A stretch of DNA of 64,000 bases from Bacteroidales bacterium (GTDB lineage: Bacteria; Bacteroidota; Bacteroidia; Bacteroidales; UBA12077), in assembly GCA_019038645.1 (NCBI GenBank), contig JAHOYT010000046.1, positions 1 to 64,000 on the forward strand, given 5' to 3'. Positions 17,715-25,543 of this stretch are shown here, in pieces. The number at the start of each line of letters is the position of its first letter. Within the stretch, counting starts at the first letter, position 1. A program made the translations under genes and the position numbers. Under the pieces are notes generated by a model. The model was not told where the DNA came from. It saw only the letters and a list, made by a program, of their open reading frames with translations, and made no database searches.

Positions 17715-17910
17715 CTACCACCACCAAAGGTGGTGGCTTTCAAAAACTGTTAACGCTATAAGCGTTCATAATAATACGAACAAGTTCTCATTAACACCTA
17801 AAACATTTCGAAAAATAGATTCCTGCCTTCGCAGGAATGACAAAACGGCAAAGCCAAAAATACACCTGCCTTGCCGGCAGGCAGGTTATCACCGCCGAAG
17901 GCGATGGTTT
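17715..17910. repeat. Cluster of five short hairpins between convergent genes
   Basis: Five compact dyads in under 200 bp: CCACCACC-AAA-GGTGGTGG (17718-17736); AACGCT-ATA-AGCGTT (17752-17766); ATTCCTGC-CTTC-GCAGGAAT (17819-17838); ACCTGCC/GGCAGGT (17864-17886, with an alternative CCTGCC-TTGCC-GGCAGG pairing); and a CGCC-GAA-GGCG hairpin (17893-17903). Loops are 3-4 bases in four of five, and the G+C content is far above the surrounding DNA. Hairpins with CTTC/TTC loops of this sort are found as dispersed intergenic repeats in many bacteria. The set probably ends transcription of both neighbours, but it looks like more than a terminator. Confidence 0.6.
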
Positions 17911-17925
17911 TTAATTGAAATAAAA

Positions 17926-19077
17926 TTAAATCAGCTTTAATAGTTCAGCAACAATAAAGCCAAGATAATTTCCTATTGCATAACCAATAATACCGACGGT
18001 TAAGCCGGAAACAATTATTTCACGATTTTTTATCGCACCTGCAATAACCGGAACAAAAGGTGGCGAACAAATCAATGCTGTTGAAGTAATAATCACTGTA
18101 TCGGCATCAATTTTAAAAATTTTGGAAATCGCAATGTGCAAAAACAGTGAGCCAAAAATAACAAATGTTATATAAGCAAATAAGTTTGGAGATGAGCTAT
18201 TAAAAGTATCTATATCGGCCATAGAAGCTATTACAATACTAAAAACTAGTATTAAATACATTCCAAGATCAAAAGTTTTTTCGAGCTTATTAACTTTTGG
18301 TAATAAGGAACTCAATATTCCTAATGTGGTAATTGTAAGAATTACAACAGCCATTTCTGATTCTTCAGGAATTATCAAAGATAAACTTCCCCCAAGGGCA
18401 AATATTAAAGCAGATAATCCTAATCCCTTTAATAATGATATTCTATATGATTTTTTCCAGAACCCCCAATAATTATCATTATGGAGCATATTTTCATTTT
18501 GAGAATCATTAATCTTTCGAAAGCTTTTATACTTAGGTAAAAATATTTGAAAAAACTTTTGCCCGATAGTTATCAAAAATAAAAGGTAGATGGCCGAAAT
18601 AACCATATCAAAAGTATGGGTTATAATAAAAATATCAGGATCAACATCTAAAACCATTTTTAATGATGCCAAATTTGGTGTTCCCCCGGAATATAATCCT
18701 ACAAGCAATCCTCCTATTTTCCAAAACTCCTTAATTCCACCTCCTTTAAAAATAATATATCCTATTGTGACTACAAAAACAACGCTTATTAAAGCAATAA
18801 ACATGGAAAGTACTGTTTTACCTGCGATTTTAAACCAAGCACGTATATTAGCCGAAAACAATAACAGAGGGATTGCTAATGGAATGGTTACCATAGTCAT
18901 TATATCCTGAACTTTTCCGCTTTCTTCAGGTAAAATACCAATATTCCCTAGTACCAGTCCAAAACCGTAAGCAAGTAGAACAGAACCTATTTTATTTACA
19001 AATGGAAATTTATGACATAAGTATAAAATAACAACCGGAAAAAATAAATAGAACAGAGAAAGTAAAATTAAAGACAT
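17926..19077 (-). CDS. DUF819 family integral membrane protein
   Basis: Inner-membrane protein with about ten hydrophobic segments, of the DUF819 (YjcL-like) family of unknown transport function. Family-like parts: LLAYGFGLVLGNIGIL near residue 35-50, TIPLAIPLLLFSANI, then GLYSGGTPNLASLKMVLD, and near the C-terminus ALICSPPFVPVIAGAIKNRE with IGYAIGNYLGF. Length (383 aa) is typical. The repeated small-residue and Pro/Asn-rich turns in both halves suggest an inverted-repeat transporter fold, but no substrate has been assigned to the family. Its 3' end faces the hairpin cluster. It is downstream of fabI on the same strand; a terminator at 19135-19170 separates them. Confidence 0.88.
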   Translation of the reverse strand: MSLILLSLFYLFFPVVILYLCHKFPFVNKIGSVLLAYGFGLVLGNIGILPEESGKVQDIMTMVTIPLAIPLLLFSANIRAWFKIAGKTVLSMFIALISVVFVVTIGYIIFKGGGIKEFWKIGGLLVGLYSGGTPNLASLKMVLDVDPDIFIITHTFDMVISAIYLLFLITIGQKFFQIFLPKYKSFRKINDSQNENMLHNDNYWGFWKKSYRISLLKGLGLSALIFALGGSLSLIIPEESEMAVVILTITTLGILSSLLPKVNKLEKTFDLGMYLILVFSIVIASMADIDTFNSSSPNLFAYITFVIFGSLFLHIAISKIFKIDADTVIITSTALICSPPFVPVIAGAIKNREIIVSGLTVGIIGYAIGNYLGFIVAELLKLI

Positions 19078-19134
19078 AATGATTGTTTAGAATTGAGCAG
19101 AAATCTACATGAAAAATAAAAATAACCAACCTTA

Positions 19135-19170
19135 AAAATAAAAAAAACCAGTAAAATTTATTATTACTGG
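19135..19170 (-). terminator. Rho-independent terminator of fabI
   Basis: Read on the minus strand: CCAGTAA (19170-19164), nine-base loop, TTACTGG (19154-19148), then an eight-base T run interrupted by one A and followed by more Ts. It begins 12 bp after the fabI stop and separates it from the DUF819 gene. Confidence 0.85.
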
Positions 19171-19181
19171 CTTAGTTTTAT

Positions 19182-20048
19182 TTAAAATTCCTCAAATTTA
19201 TGTGTTACATCATTAAATTCGTAATATTCATCCAGACTTTTAGTATATACATCCATTGCTCTTCTGCTCATACCCATACTTGAAAATCCACCATCGTGGA
19301 AAATATTTTGCATGGTTATTTTTTTAGTCAGGTCTGAGAACATCGCAATACAATAATCTGCACATTCTTCTGCTGTTGCATTACCCAACGGTGACATCCG
19401 GTTTGAAAAATCGACCAAGCCATCGAATCCCATTATTCCTTGTCCGGCAGTTGTTGGAGTTGGCGACTGCGAAATCGTATTTATTCTGATTTTTTTCTCT
19501 CTTCCGTAAATATATCCAAAACTACGTGCTATTGATTCAAGTAAAGATTTTGCATCGGCCATATCGTTATAACCATATAAAGTACGTTGTGCAGCAACAT
19601 ATGAAAGTGCCAAAACTGAACCCCAGTCATTAAGTGCATCCATTTTTCTTGAAACCTGTAAAATCTTATGAAAAGATAATGCAGAAACATCAAGAGTTTT
19701 CAGAAAATATTCATAATTAAGGTTGTCGTAAGTAATCCCTTTTCTAACATTTGGCGACATTCCGATTGAGTGCAAAATAAAGTCGAATTTGCCTCCGAAT
19801 CTCTCCATTGATTTTTTAATAAGATTTTCAATATCTTCAATTTTGGTTGCATCTGCAGGGATAACTTCTGTATTGCAGGCTTCTGCAAGTTTTTCTGTAT
19901 CTCCCAGGCGTATTGCAAAAGGTGCATTTGTAAGAACAATTTCCGCTCCTTCTTCATAAGCTTTTTCAGCTACTTTCCATGCAATAGATTTATCGTTCAA
20001 TGCACCAAAAATTAATCCTTTTTTACCTTTTAATAAATTAAATGCCAT
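19182..20048 (-). CDS. fabI: Enoyl-[acyl-carrier-protein] reductase (FabI type)
   Basis: Cytoplasmic NAD(P)H-dependent short-chain reductase performing the last step of each fatty-acid elongation cycle. The N-terminal nucleotide-binding part reads KGKKGLIFGALNDKSIAWKV. Y150, Y160 and K167 (ALSYVAAQRTLYGYNDMADAK) reproduce the FabI arrangement Y-x9-Y-x6-K. HSIGMSP and, near the C-terminus, NIFHDGGFSSMGM follow. Length (288 aa) is somewhat longer than E. coli FabI, as usual in Bacteroidota. It is a single gene ended by a terminator 12 bp beyond its stop; the 320 bp upstream contain a large imperfect inverted repeat. Confidence 0.96.
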   Translation of the reverse strand: MAFNLLKGKKGLIFGALNDKSIAWKVAEKAYEEGAEIVLTNAPFAIRLGDTEKLAEACNTEVIPADATKIEDIENLIKKSMERFGGKFDFILHSIGMSPNVRKGITYDNLNYEYFLKTLDVSALSFHKILQVSRKMDALNDWGSVLALSYVAAQRTLYGYNDMADAKSLLESIARSFGYIYGREKKIRINTISQSPTPTTAGQGIMGFDGLVDFSNRMSPLGNATAEECADYCIAMFSDLTKKITMQNIFHDGGFSSMGMSRRAMDVYTKSLDEYYEFNDVTHKFEEF

Positions 20049-20368
20049 GATTATTTTTTTTGTTTGTTCAAGTTACATACAATTATTTAAAAATAATGTT
20101 CACATTAAGCAAATTATAAATAACTAATATAATAAACTTAACGTTTTAGTGTCTTAAAATTCCAACCCTTTCATTTTTTTGCAGAAAATTCCAAATAACA
20201 ATAAACAAAAAACAAATAAATCCCAATAAATCAATATTTAATAACCAAAATTATGTTTGGAATTTTTAAATTGGAATTTGATATTTTATTTGATATTTGG
20301 AATTTGAATTTTGTAATTTCCAACTTATCAGAATTAGTTATTTTAGACTTTAACTTATTCCTTTATTT
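20049..20368. other. Spacer between recN and fabI with an inverted repeat
   Basis: No gene seen. Most of it is an AT-rich imperfect palindrome (annotated separately). The rest, 20049-20185, is the probable fabI leader and promoter region. No clear terminator for recN is visible in 20306-20368. Confidence 0.5.
20186..20305. repeat. Large imperfect inverted repeat, AT-rich
   Basis: The left arm (20186-20227) begins AAATTCCAAATAACAATAAA and ends CCCAAT. The reverse complement of the right arm (20270-20305) begins AAATTCCAAATATCAAATAA and ends CCAAT, so the arms align with few mismatches and one length change. The centre (20228-20269) is unpaired. The right arm also contains a direct repeat of TTGGAATTTG-like units (20271-20280, 20297-20306). 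Low-complexity TTTGGAATTT/AAATTCCAAA elements of this kind recur between genes in many environmental genomes; copy number here cannot be tested from one window. Confidence 0.6.
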
Positions 20369-22024
20369 TTATTTTGACAATAAAACTCTTGCGTTTTGAA
20401 TAGCAGCATCAGAGAGTGCTTCCCCACTCAACATTTTTGCAATTTCGTTTATTCTTTCTTCCTGAGATAACAACTTAATGTATGTATTTGTAGTTTCATG
20501 ATTGTCTTTTTTATAAACCAGATAATGATAATCTCCTTTACTTGCTATTTGAGGTAAATGCGTAATATTAATTACCTGCATATTTTCTGACATACGTTTA
20601 ATTATTGAACCCATTTTATCAGCAATTTCGCCTGATGTTCCGGTATCAATTTCATCAAAAATTATCGTAGGCAAGGTTGTGGTTTCAACAATTAAAGATT
20701 TAATACTTATCATTAATCTTGACATTTCTCCTCCTGAGGCAACTTTTGACAATTCTTCCAAAGCAACATTTTTATTGGCTGAAAATAAAAATCTGATAAT
20801 TTCTTTTCCTGTTGGTAAAAATTCTTCGGAAGGTATTTGCTCAACTTTAAAATCAGCATTCGGAATTCCCAATTGTTTTAATATCTCAATAACCTTATTT
20901 TCTATTTTAGTAATAACGTTCTTTCTATTCCGGGAAATCTGATTTGCTAACTCAGATAATTTTATATGTAAAGCATTAAGTTCCTTTTTAATTTTTTCGG
21001 TTTCAAAGTCGTAAGAATTAATAGTATCGATTTTTTGCTGTAATTCATTCTTTATTTTAATTAACTCTTTAACCGTAGCAACTTTGTGTTTTTGTTCCAG
21101 TGAGTAAATATTATCTAATCGTTCGCGAATAAATTCGATTCTTGCAGGATCGTGTTCTATTTTTTCGTTTAACCGTTCTAATTCATTATTAACATCCTGA
21201 AGTTCAATGTAAACCGAATCGATTCGTTTAACTATATCATCACCTTCCTTTAAATATTTTGAGATAGATTCAACAGAGTCTTTAGTTTGCTTTAAATTAG
21301 ATATTATGGAAATATCTTCACCTGCCAGTAAATTATAACTATTGGAAAGACTTGATTTTATTTCTTCGGCATGATTTAATTTTTCAATTTCTGCCTCAAG
21401 CTCTTCCTGTTCTCCTTCAACTAATTTTAAAGCTTCCAGCTGATCGAACTGAAACTGATAATAATCCAGATCAGCTTTTGCTTTATCGGCATTATCAATT
21501 AGTTTTTTATATTCTGATGTTAATATATTATACTCTTCATATTTATTTCTGTAATTATCAAGTAATTCCTGATGATCAGCAAAAGAATCGACCAGACTTA
21601 ACTGAAAATGATCGTCACCTAAAAGCAGACTTTCGTGTTGTGAATGTATATCGATCAAATTATTATTTAAATCTTTTAGAATAGTAAGATTAACAGGTGT
21701 ATCGTTAATAAAAGCTCTTGATTTACCATTGTCGGTAATTTCCCTTCTGATTGTTGTTAAGTCTTCGTAGTCTAAATCATTTTGTTTAAAAAATTCCTCG
21801 ATTTTATAATGTTTGATCCTGAATTTTGCTTCTACAAAACATTTTCGGCGTTTATCTTTTAAAACAGAAGTATCGGCTCTCTGACCAAGAACAAGAGATA
21901 AAGCACCAAGTAATATTGTTTTACCTGCACCTGTTTCTCCCGTGATAATATTCAGACCTTTGTTAAAATCAATTTCTAACTCATTGATTAAAGCATAGTT
22001 CTGAATATTGATTGATTGAAGCAT
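20369..22024 (-). CDS. recN: DNA repair protein RecN
   Basis: SMC-like ATPase acting in double-strand break repair. Walker A at 29-36 (GETGAGKT), head motif ALSLVLGQRADTS, a long coiled-coil middle (about 150-370), and the C-terminal head with VASGGEMSRLMISIKSL (ABC signature) and TIIFDEIDTGTSGEIADKMG (Walker B). INITHLPQIASKGDYHYLV carries the switch histidine. Length (551 aa) is normal. It is the last gene of the bamD-omega-coaBC-porD-recN set, 100 bp after porD. A perfect -7 box (TAAGTTTG, 22060-22053, minus strand) sits 29 bp before its ATG, so it may also be transcribed alone. Confidence 0.97.
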   Translation of the reverse strand: MLQSINIQNYALINELEIDFNKGLNIITGETGAGKTILLGALSLVLGQRADTSVLKDKRRKCFVEAKFRIKHYKIEEFFKQNDLDYEDLTTIRREITDNGKSRAFINDTPVNLTILKDLNNNLIDIHSQHESLLLGDDHFQLSLVDSFADHQELLDNYRNKYEEYNILTSEYKKLIDNADKAKADLDYYQFQFDQLEALKLVEGEQEELEAEIEKLNHAEEIKSSLSNSYNLLAGEDISIISNLKQTKDSVESISKYLKEGDDIVKRIDSVYIELQDVNNELERLNEKIEHDPARIEFIRERLDNIYSLEQKHKVATVKELIKIKNELQQKIDTINSYDFETEKIKKELNALHIKLSELANQISRNRKNVITKIENKVIEILKQLGIPNADFKVEQIPSEEFLPTGKEIIRFLFSANKNVALEELSKVASGGEMSRLMISIKSLIVETTTLPTIIFDEIDTGTSGEIADKMGSIIKRMSENMQVINITHLPQIASKGDYHYLVYKKDNHETTNTYIKLLSQEERINEIAKMLSGEALSDAAIQNARVLLSK

Positions 22025-22052
22025 AAATTTCTGTTTATCTAAATAATAAATA

Positions 22053-22060
22053 CAAACTTA
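22053..22060 (-). promoter_or_regulatory. Candidate -7 box ahead of recN
   Basis: Minus-strand TAAGTTTG fits TAnnTTTG, 29 bp upstream of the recN ATG within the porD-recN gap. No -33 TTTG at 19-bp spacing, so only partial support. Confidence 0.3.
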
Positions 22061-22124
22061 CTAAAAAAAGATTATGAATAATCTTTTTAAAAGCGCAATA
22101 ATACTATAATGTCATTCGTGATTT

Positions 22125-23024
22125 TTACTCCTTGATTTTCTTGTATTTATCAACATGTGCCGGATCAATTTCTACTAAAATTTTATATACGCGATCAGCT
22201 TCGGCCATAAATGATTCAGAGAAAATATTTACTAATTCGTCCGATTTAGCAATCATCATTAAATCATAAAAAAATAAATACGGATCGGGTTTTTGACGAA
22301 AAATTTTTTGTAATAAATCAAGACTTTCCGCAATTTCCGTTCGTCCGGTTGCCTCTTTACTATCCATTACATCCAAACCTAATCTGTGGTAGCGGTATAG
22401 AAACTCTCTTAAACCCCTATATCTGTCATTCAAAATATTTTCTATCAACCAGTATCTGTTTTTTCTGCTTTCAAATGCTTTCCATCCTTTTTCCTGTGCA
22501 TTTTGAGCATAATTAACTATTTGTTCAGCTTTCTGGAAATATTCTGTTCCTCCTGACATAGAAAATGTATCATAATCCAGACCTATAATGATATAGGCAT
22601 AATATGCCAAAACAGAAGTTAAATTCGCTCTGTGTTCCGTTTCACTAAACTCAAGTGTTTCGAATTCAATGTAGTTAAATCTAAAATCGTCGTCTTTAAA
22701 ATTTAATATAGTAGTATTATACGATGTGTTAAATACAGGTCTACGTGACTGAATCTGTATACTTCCATTAAACTCATCGCCACTATGATCCTGTAGGTTA
22801 ATCAATATATTACAATCAATTCGTTCTTCATTTGTGTAAACATGATTCGTCCAAGCTGTATTATTCATGAATTCATAAATGGCTGTTTGCAAAGTTTGAA
22901 ACACTTGTTTATTTGTACCCTGTATCTGCGATGATATAACCTGAACATTACATCTTAACTCCTGGCTATAAGTTGTTAAAGCAAAAAATATTATTAATAA
23001 AACAAATGCCGTTCTTTTTATCAT
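22125..23024 (-). CDS. DUF4835 family protein (type IX secretion PorD-like)
   Basis: Secreted or periplasmic protein of the DUF4835 family, annotated in many Bacteroidota as the T9SS protein PorD. Signal peptide 1-20 (cleavage near TTYSQ), then ELRCNVQVISSQIQGTNKQV, the usual family opening, NTAWTNHVYTNEERIDCNIL, and a middle with SVLAYYAYIIIGLDYDTFS. Length (299 aa) is typical. Its ATG overlaps the coaBC stop by 4 bp (ATGA), so translation is coupled. Two T9SS cargo proteins are present in this window, so a T9SS role is plausible. Family assignment is from pattern recognition; the PorD name is from memory of current annotation. Confidence 0.85.
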   Translation of the reverse strand: MIKRTAFVLLIIFFALTTYSQELRCNVQVISSQIQGTNKQVFQTLQTAIYEFMNNTAWTNHVYTNEERIDCNILINLQDHSGDEFNGSIQIQSRRPVFNTSYNTTILNFKDDDFRFNYIEFETLEFSETEHRANLTSVLAYYAYIIIGLDYDTFSMSGGTEYFQKAEQIVNYAQNAQEKGWKAFESRKNRYWLIENILNDRYRGLREFLYRYHRLGLDVMDSKEATGRTEIAESLDLLQKIFRQKPDPYLFFYDLMMIAKSDELVNIFSESFMAEADRVYKILVEIDPAHVDKYKKIKE

Positions 23025-24226
23025 TTTTTCAATTTACTAATTAATACTTCAATAATATCAGTCGCTACTTCCTTTTTCGGTTTAAGATCAAATTTAAAAG
23101 TACTGTCCTGCTTATCGATAATACTAATTTTATTTGTATTATGTCCAAATCCTGCACCTTCATCTTTTAATGAATTTAAAACGATAAAATCAAGGTTTTT
23201 ATTTTTGATTTTCTTTTTGGCATTCTCAAATTCATCGTTTGTTTCTAATGCAAACCCAACAAGAACTTGATTTTTTTTCTTTATTCGGCCAAGCTCTGCA
23301 GCAATATCCTTATTAGGCTCAAAGACAATCTGCATTTCTGCATTACTTCGTTTTACTTTTTTGTCAAATTGAACTGCGGGTTTATAATCTGCAACAGCAG
23401 CAGACATAATTGCTCCATCGCAATCAGGAAAATGTTTTACTGAAACATCATACATTTCCTGTGCTGTTTGAATATTAATTCTGGTAATTAATGAATTTGA
23501 AATTTCAAGATTGGTTGGTCCGGCAACTAAAATAACTTCCGCGCCCAGATTTGCTAATTCTTCGGCTATGGCGAAGCCCATTTTCCCTGAGCTATAATTT
23601 CCAATAAATCTTACAGGATCAATTGGTTCAAAAGTTGGGCCGGCAGTAACCAGAATCTTTTTAGACTTTAGTTTTTTTTTTGAAGTAAAGAATTCGATTA
23701 CTTTTTCAGTAATGGCTTCAGGTTCTGCCATCCTGCCTTTCCCTGATAAACCACTGGCTAATTCCCCACTATCCGGCTCAATAATTATATTACCGTATGA
23801 TTTTAGGGTTTCAATATTTTTTAGATTAGCCGGATGCTTAAACATATCCAGATCCATTGCCGGAGCAATCATTACAGGACATTTTGCAGATAAATATGTA
23901 GTAATTAATAAATTATCGGCAACAGCATGCGCCATTTTGCCCATTGAATTTGCAGTAGCAGGTGCTATTACAAATAAATCTGACCACGATCCCAGATCTA
24001 CATGACTATTCCATTGACCATTTTCAGGATCAAAAAACTCAACGAGAATAGGATTTTTTGATAAAGTTGCCATGGTTAAAGGTGTAATGAATTCTTTCGC
24101 CAGCTTTGTCATAACGACCTTTACTTCAGCACCTTCTTTCACAAGCAACCTTACAAGAATAGCAGCCTTATAGGCCGCTATTCCTCCGGTAATTCCCAAT
24201 AAAATATTTTTTCCTTTTAGCTTCAT
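23021..24226 (-). CDS. coaBC: Phosphopantothenoylcysteine decarboxylase / phosphopantothenate-cysteine ligase
   Basis: Bifunctional coenzyme A biosynthesis enzyme: CoaB couples phosphopantothenate to cysteine and CoaC (FMN flavoprotein) decarboxylates the product. The CoaC half (about 1-185) begins KGKNILLGITGGIAAYKA and includes HVDLGSWSDLFVIAPATANS (active-site His and PASANT-like motif) and SAKCPVMIAPAMDLDM with the catalytic Cys. The CoaB half (about 190-401) begins KKILVTAGPTFEPIDPVRFI, then NYSSGKMG, and later VLVGFALET. Length (401 aa) is normal. It starts 21 bp after the omega subunit gene and overlaps porD by 4 bp. Confidence 0.97.
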   Translation of the reverse strand: MKLKGKNILLGITGGIAAYKAAILVRLLVKEGAEVKVVMTKLAKEFITPLTMATLSKNPILVEFFDPENGQWNSHVDLGSWSDLFVIAPATANSMGKMAHAVADNLLITTYLSAKCPVMIAPAMDLDMFKHPANLKNIETLKSYGNIIIEPDSGELASGLSGKGRMAEPEAITEKVIEFFTSKKKLKSKKILVTAGPTFEPIDPVRFIGNYSSGKMGFAIAEELANLGAEVILVAGPTNLEISNSLITRINIQTAQEMYDVSVKHFPDCDGAIMSAAVADYKPAVQFDKKVKRSNAEMQIVFEPNKDIAAELGRIKKKNQVLVGFALETNDEFENAKKKIKNKNLDFIVLNSLKDEGAGFGHNTNKISIIDKQDSTFKFDLKPKKEVATDIIEVLISKLKK

Positions 24227-24247
24227 GAGCTAATTATTAGAACCATA

Positions 24248-24577
24248 CTATTCGTTTTCTTCAACTTCAGGTTTTCTATAATAAACCTGATCATCAGTGT
24301 ATTCCTGCATTGCAATTAATGTAGGCTTAGGTAATCTTTCATAAAATCTTGAAATTTCAATCTGCTCTCTGTTTTCAAAAACCTCTTCAAGATTATCAGT
24401 ATAAGAAGCAAACTCTTCCAATTTTCTATTCAGCTCTTCTTTAAGCTCACTACCAATCTGATTAGCTCTTTTAGATACTATAGCTACAGTTTCATAAATA
24501 TTACCTGTAACACTCCCAATTTCGTTTAAATTTCGGGTAATGGTTGTAACAGGAGCTTTTGTCTTTTTGTAATCCAT
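24248..24577 (-). CDS. rpoZ: RNA polymerase omega subunit (Bacteroidota type)
   Basis: Small subunit that aids assembly of RNA polymerase. At 109 aa it is longer than the proteobacterial omega and matches the Bacteroidota form. SVTGNIYETVAIVSKRANQI is the conserved omega/Rpb6 helix; KEELNRKLEEFASYTDN follows, then the C-terminal RFYERLPKPTLIAMQEY typical of the phylum. It lies between bamD (29 bp upstream) and coaBC (21 bp downstream), the usual neighbours in these genomes, which strongly supports the call. Confidence 0.9.
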   Translation of the reverse strand: MDYKKTKAPVTTITRNLNEIGSVTGNIYETVAIVSKRANQIGSELKEELNRKLEEFASYTDNLEEVFENREQIEISRFYERLPKPTLIAMQEYTDDQVYYRKPEVEENE

Positions 24578-24606
24578 ACTTTATATTATGTTAAACAATA
24601 TTAATT

Positions 24607-25383
24607 CTATAATTTTAACTTTGAACTATTAAACATTCCGGTAGCATCTTCCATGTATCCACTTTCAGGAAATTCATCTAAAAATGAATAATACTCATCA
24701 ACTGTTGACTGATACCTTTCAATTTTTTTATACGGAACACTGTTTTCCGCTAATAAAAACTTTGATCTAAGTATAAGATACATTATTTCCTCTCTGTACT
24801 TCGTCTCAGGAAAATCATCAAGGCTAATATTTAAAGCAATTATTGAAGCTTTATAGTTGCCAAGATCATAATATAATTTAGCACTCTGAAATGATTTATC
24901 AATAAGTTTATTTCTTAAATCTTCAATTATTCTGATACATTCACCTGATCTACCGCTATTAGGATACCTTGACATATATATACTTATAGCAGATATGGCC
25001 TGATAGGTATTTGTTTGATCAAGACTTGACCTGGGAGTCTGTAAATATGTACAATACGCACTCATATATTCGGATTCTTCTGCAAATGGGCTATTTCCAA
25101 AGGCATTTTTAAACTCGTTAAAATAATGCGCTGCCAATAAATAATTTTTTTGGTAATAATTACAATATGCTCCATAAAAGAAAACCGTGTCTGCCTGAAC
25201 AGTTCCTTTTAAAACTGGTTTTAATTGTTCAAATATTCCCTCAGCTCTCATATAGTCTTCCTCTGCATAATACTCAAGAGCTTTATCATATTTTAATCTA
25301 TAATCCCTGCTCTTTAATATTTTCTCATATTTACATGATGAAACTATTACTATCAGTAATATTAGTGGAATAAATCTTTTCAT
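24607..25383 (-). CDS. bamD: Outer membrane assembly lipoprotein BamD
   Basis: TPR lipoprotein of the BAM complex, which inserts beta-barrel proteins into the outer membrane. The start at 25383 gives MKRFIPLILLIVIVSSC, a proper lipoprotein signal. The in-frame ATG at 25410 is unlikely because it lies within or ahead of the promoter box at 25400-25407. Typical BamD pattern: YDKALEYYAEEDYMRAEGIF (TPR 1), ADTVFFYGAYCNYYQKNYLL with HYFNEF (TPR 2), PFAEESEYMSAYCTY, and a C-terminal YYSFLDEFPESGYMEDA. Length 258 aa is normal. First gene of the bamD-rpoZ-coaBC-porD-recN set, preceded by a good promoter. Confidence 0.93.
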   Translation of the reverse strand: MKRFIPLILLIVIVSSCKYEKILKSRDYRLKYDKALEYYAEEDYMRAEGIFEQLKPVLKGTVQADTVFFYGAYCNYYQKNYLLAAHYFNEFKNAFGNSPFAEESEYMSAYCTYLQTPRSSLDQTNTYQAISAISIYMSRYPNSGRSGECIRIIEDLRNKLIDKSFQSAKLYYDLGNYKASIIALNISLDDFPETKYREEIMYLILRSKFLLAENSVPYKKIERYQSTVDEYYSFLDEFPESGYMEDATGMFNSSKLKL

Positions 25384-25399
25384 TTTTTCAAACATTTTG

Positions 25400-25430
25400 C
25401 AAATGTACAATTTTAGTTTAGAATGCTAAA
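25400..25430 (-). promoter_or_regulatory. Promoter of the bamD operon
   Basis: Minus strand: TTTA (25430-25427), 19 bp, TACATTTG (25407-25400). This fits the Bacteroidota consensus TTTG-N19-TAnnTTTG with one mismatch at -33. Transcription would start near 25395, leaving a short leader before the ATG at 25383 and excluding the ATG at 25410. Confidence 0.55.
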
Positions 25431-25476
25431 ATTTAATTACACTAAACGCTTATTTTAATTAATTTATTTTCATCGA

Positions 25477-25507
25477 CTTGCTATTATTTTAAAAAAATGT
25501 AATTTTG
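25477..25507 (+). promoter_or_regulatory. Promoter of the alpha-oxoamine synthase gene
   Basis: CTTG (25477-25480), 19 bp, TAATTTTG (25500-25507): the TTTG-N19-TAnnTTTG consensus with one mismatch. The predicted start of transcription lies near 25513, about 30 bp ahead of the GTG start codon at 25544. Confidence 0.55.
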
Positions 25508-25543
25508 TGGCACAAAAATAATAATTAATTAAATCTTAAGATC

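Noticed and set aside
17715-17910. Possible CRISPR array
   Set aside because: The hairpins differ in sequence and are irregularly spaced; there are no repeats with equal spacers and no cas genes.
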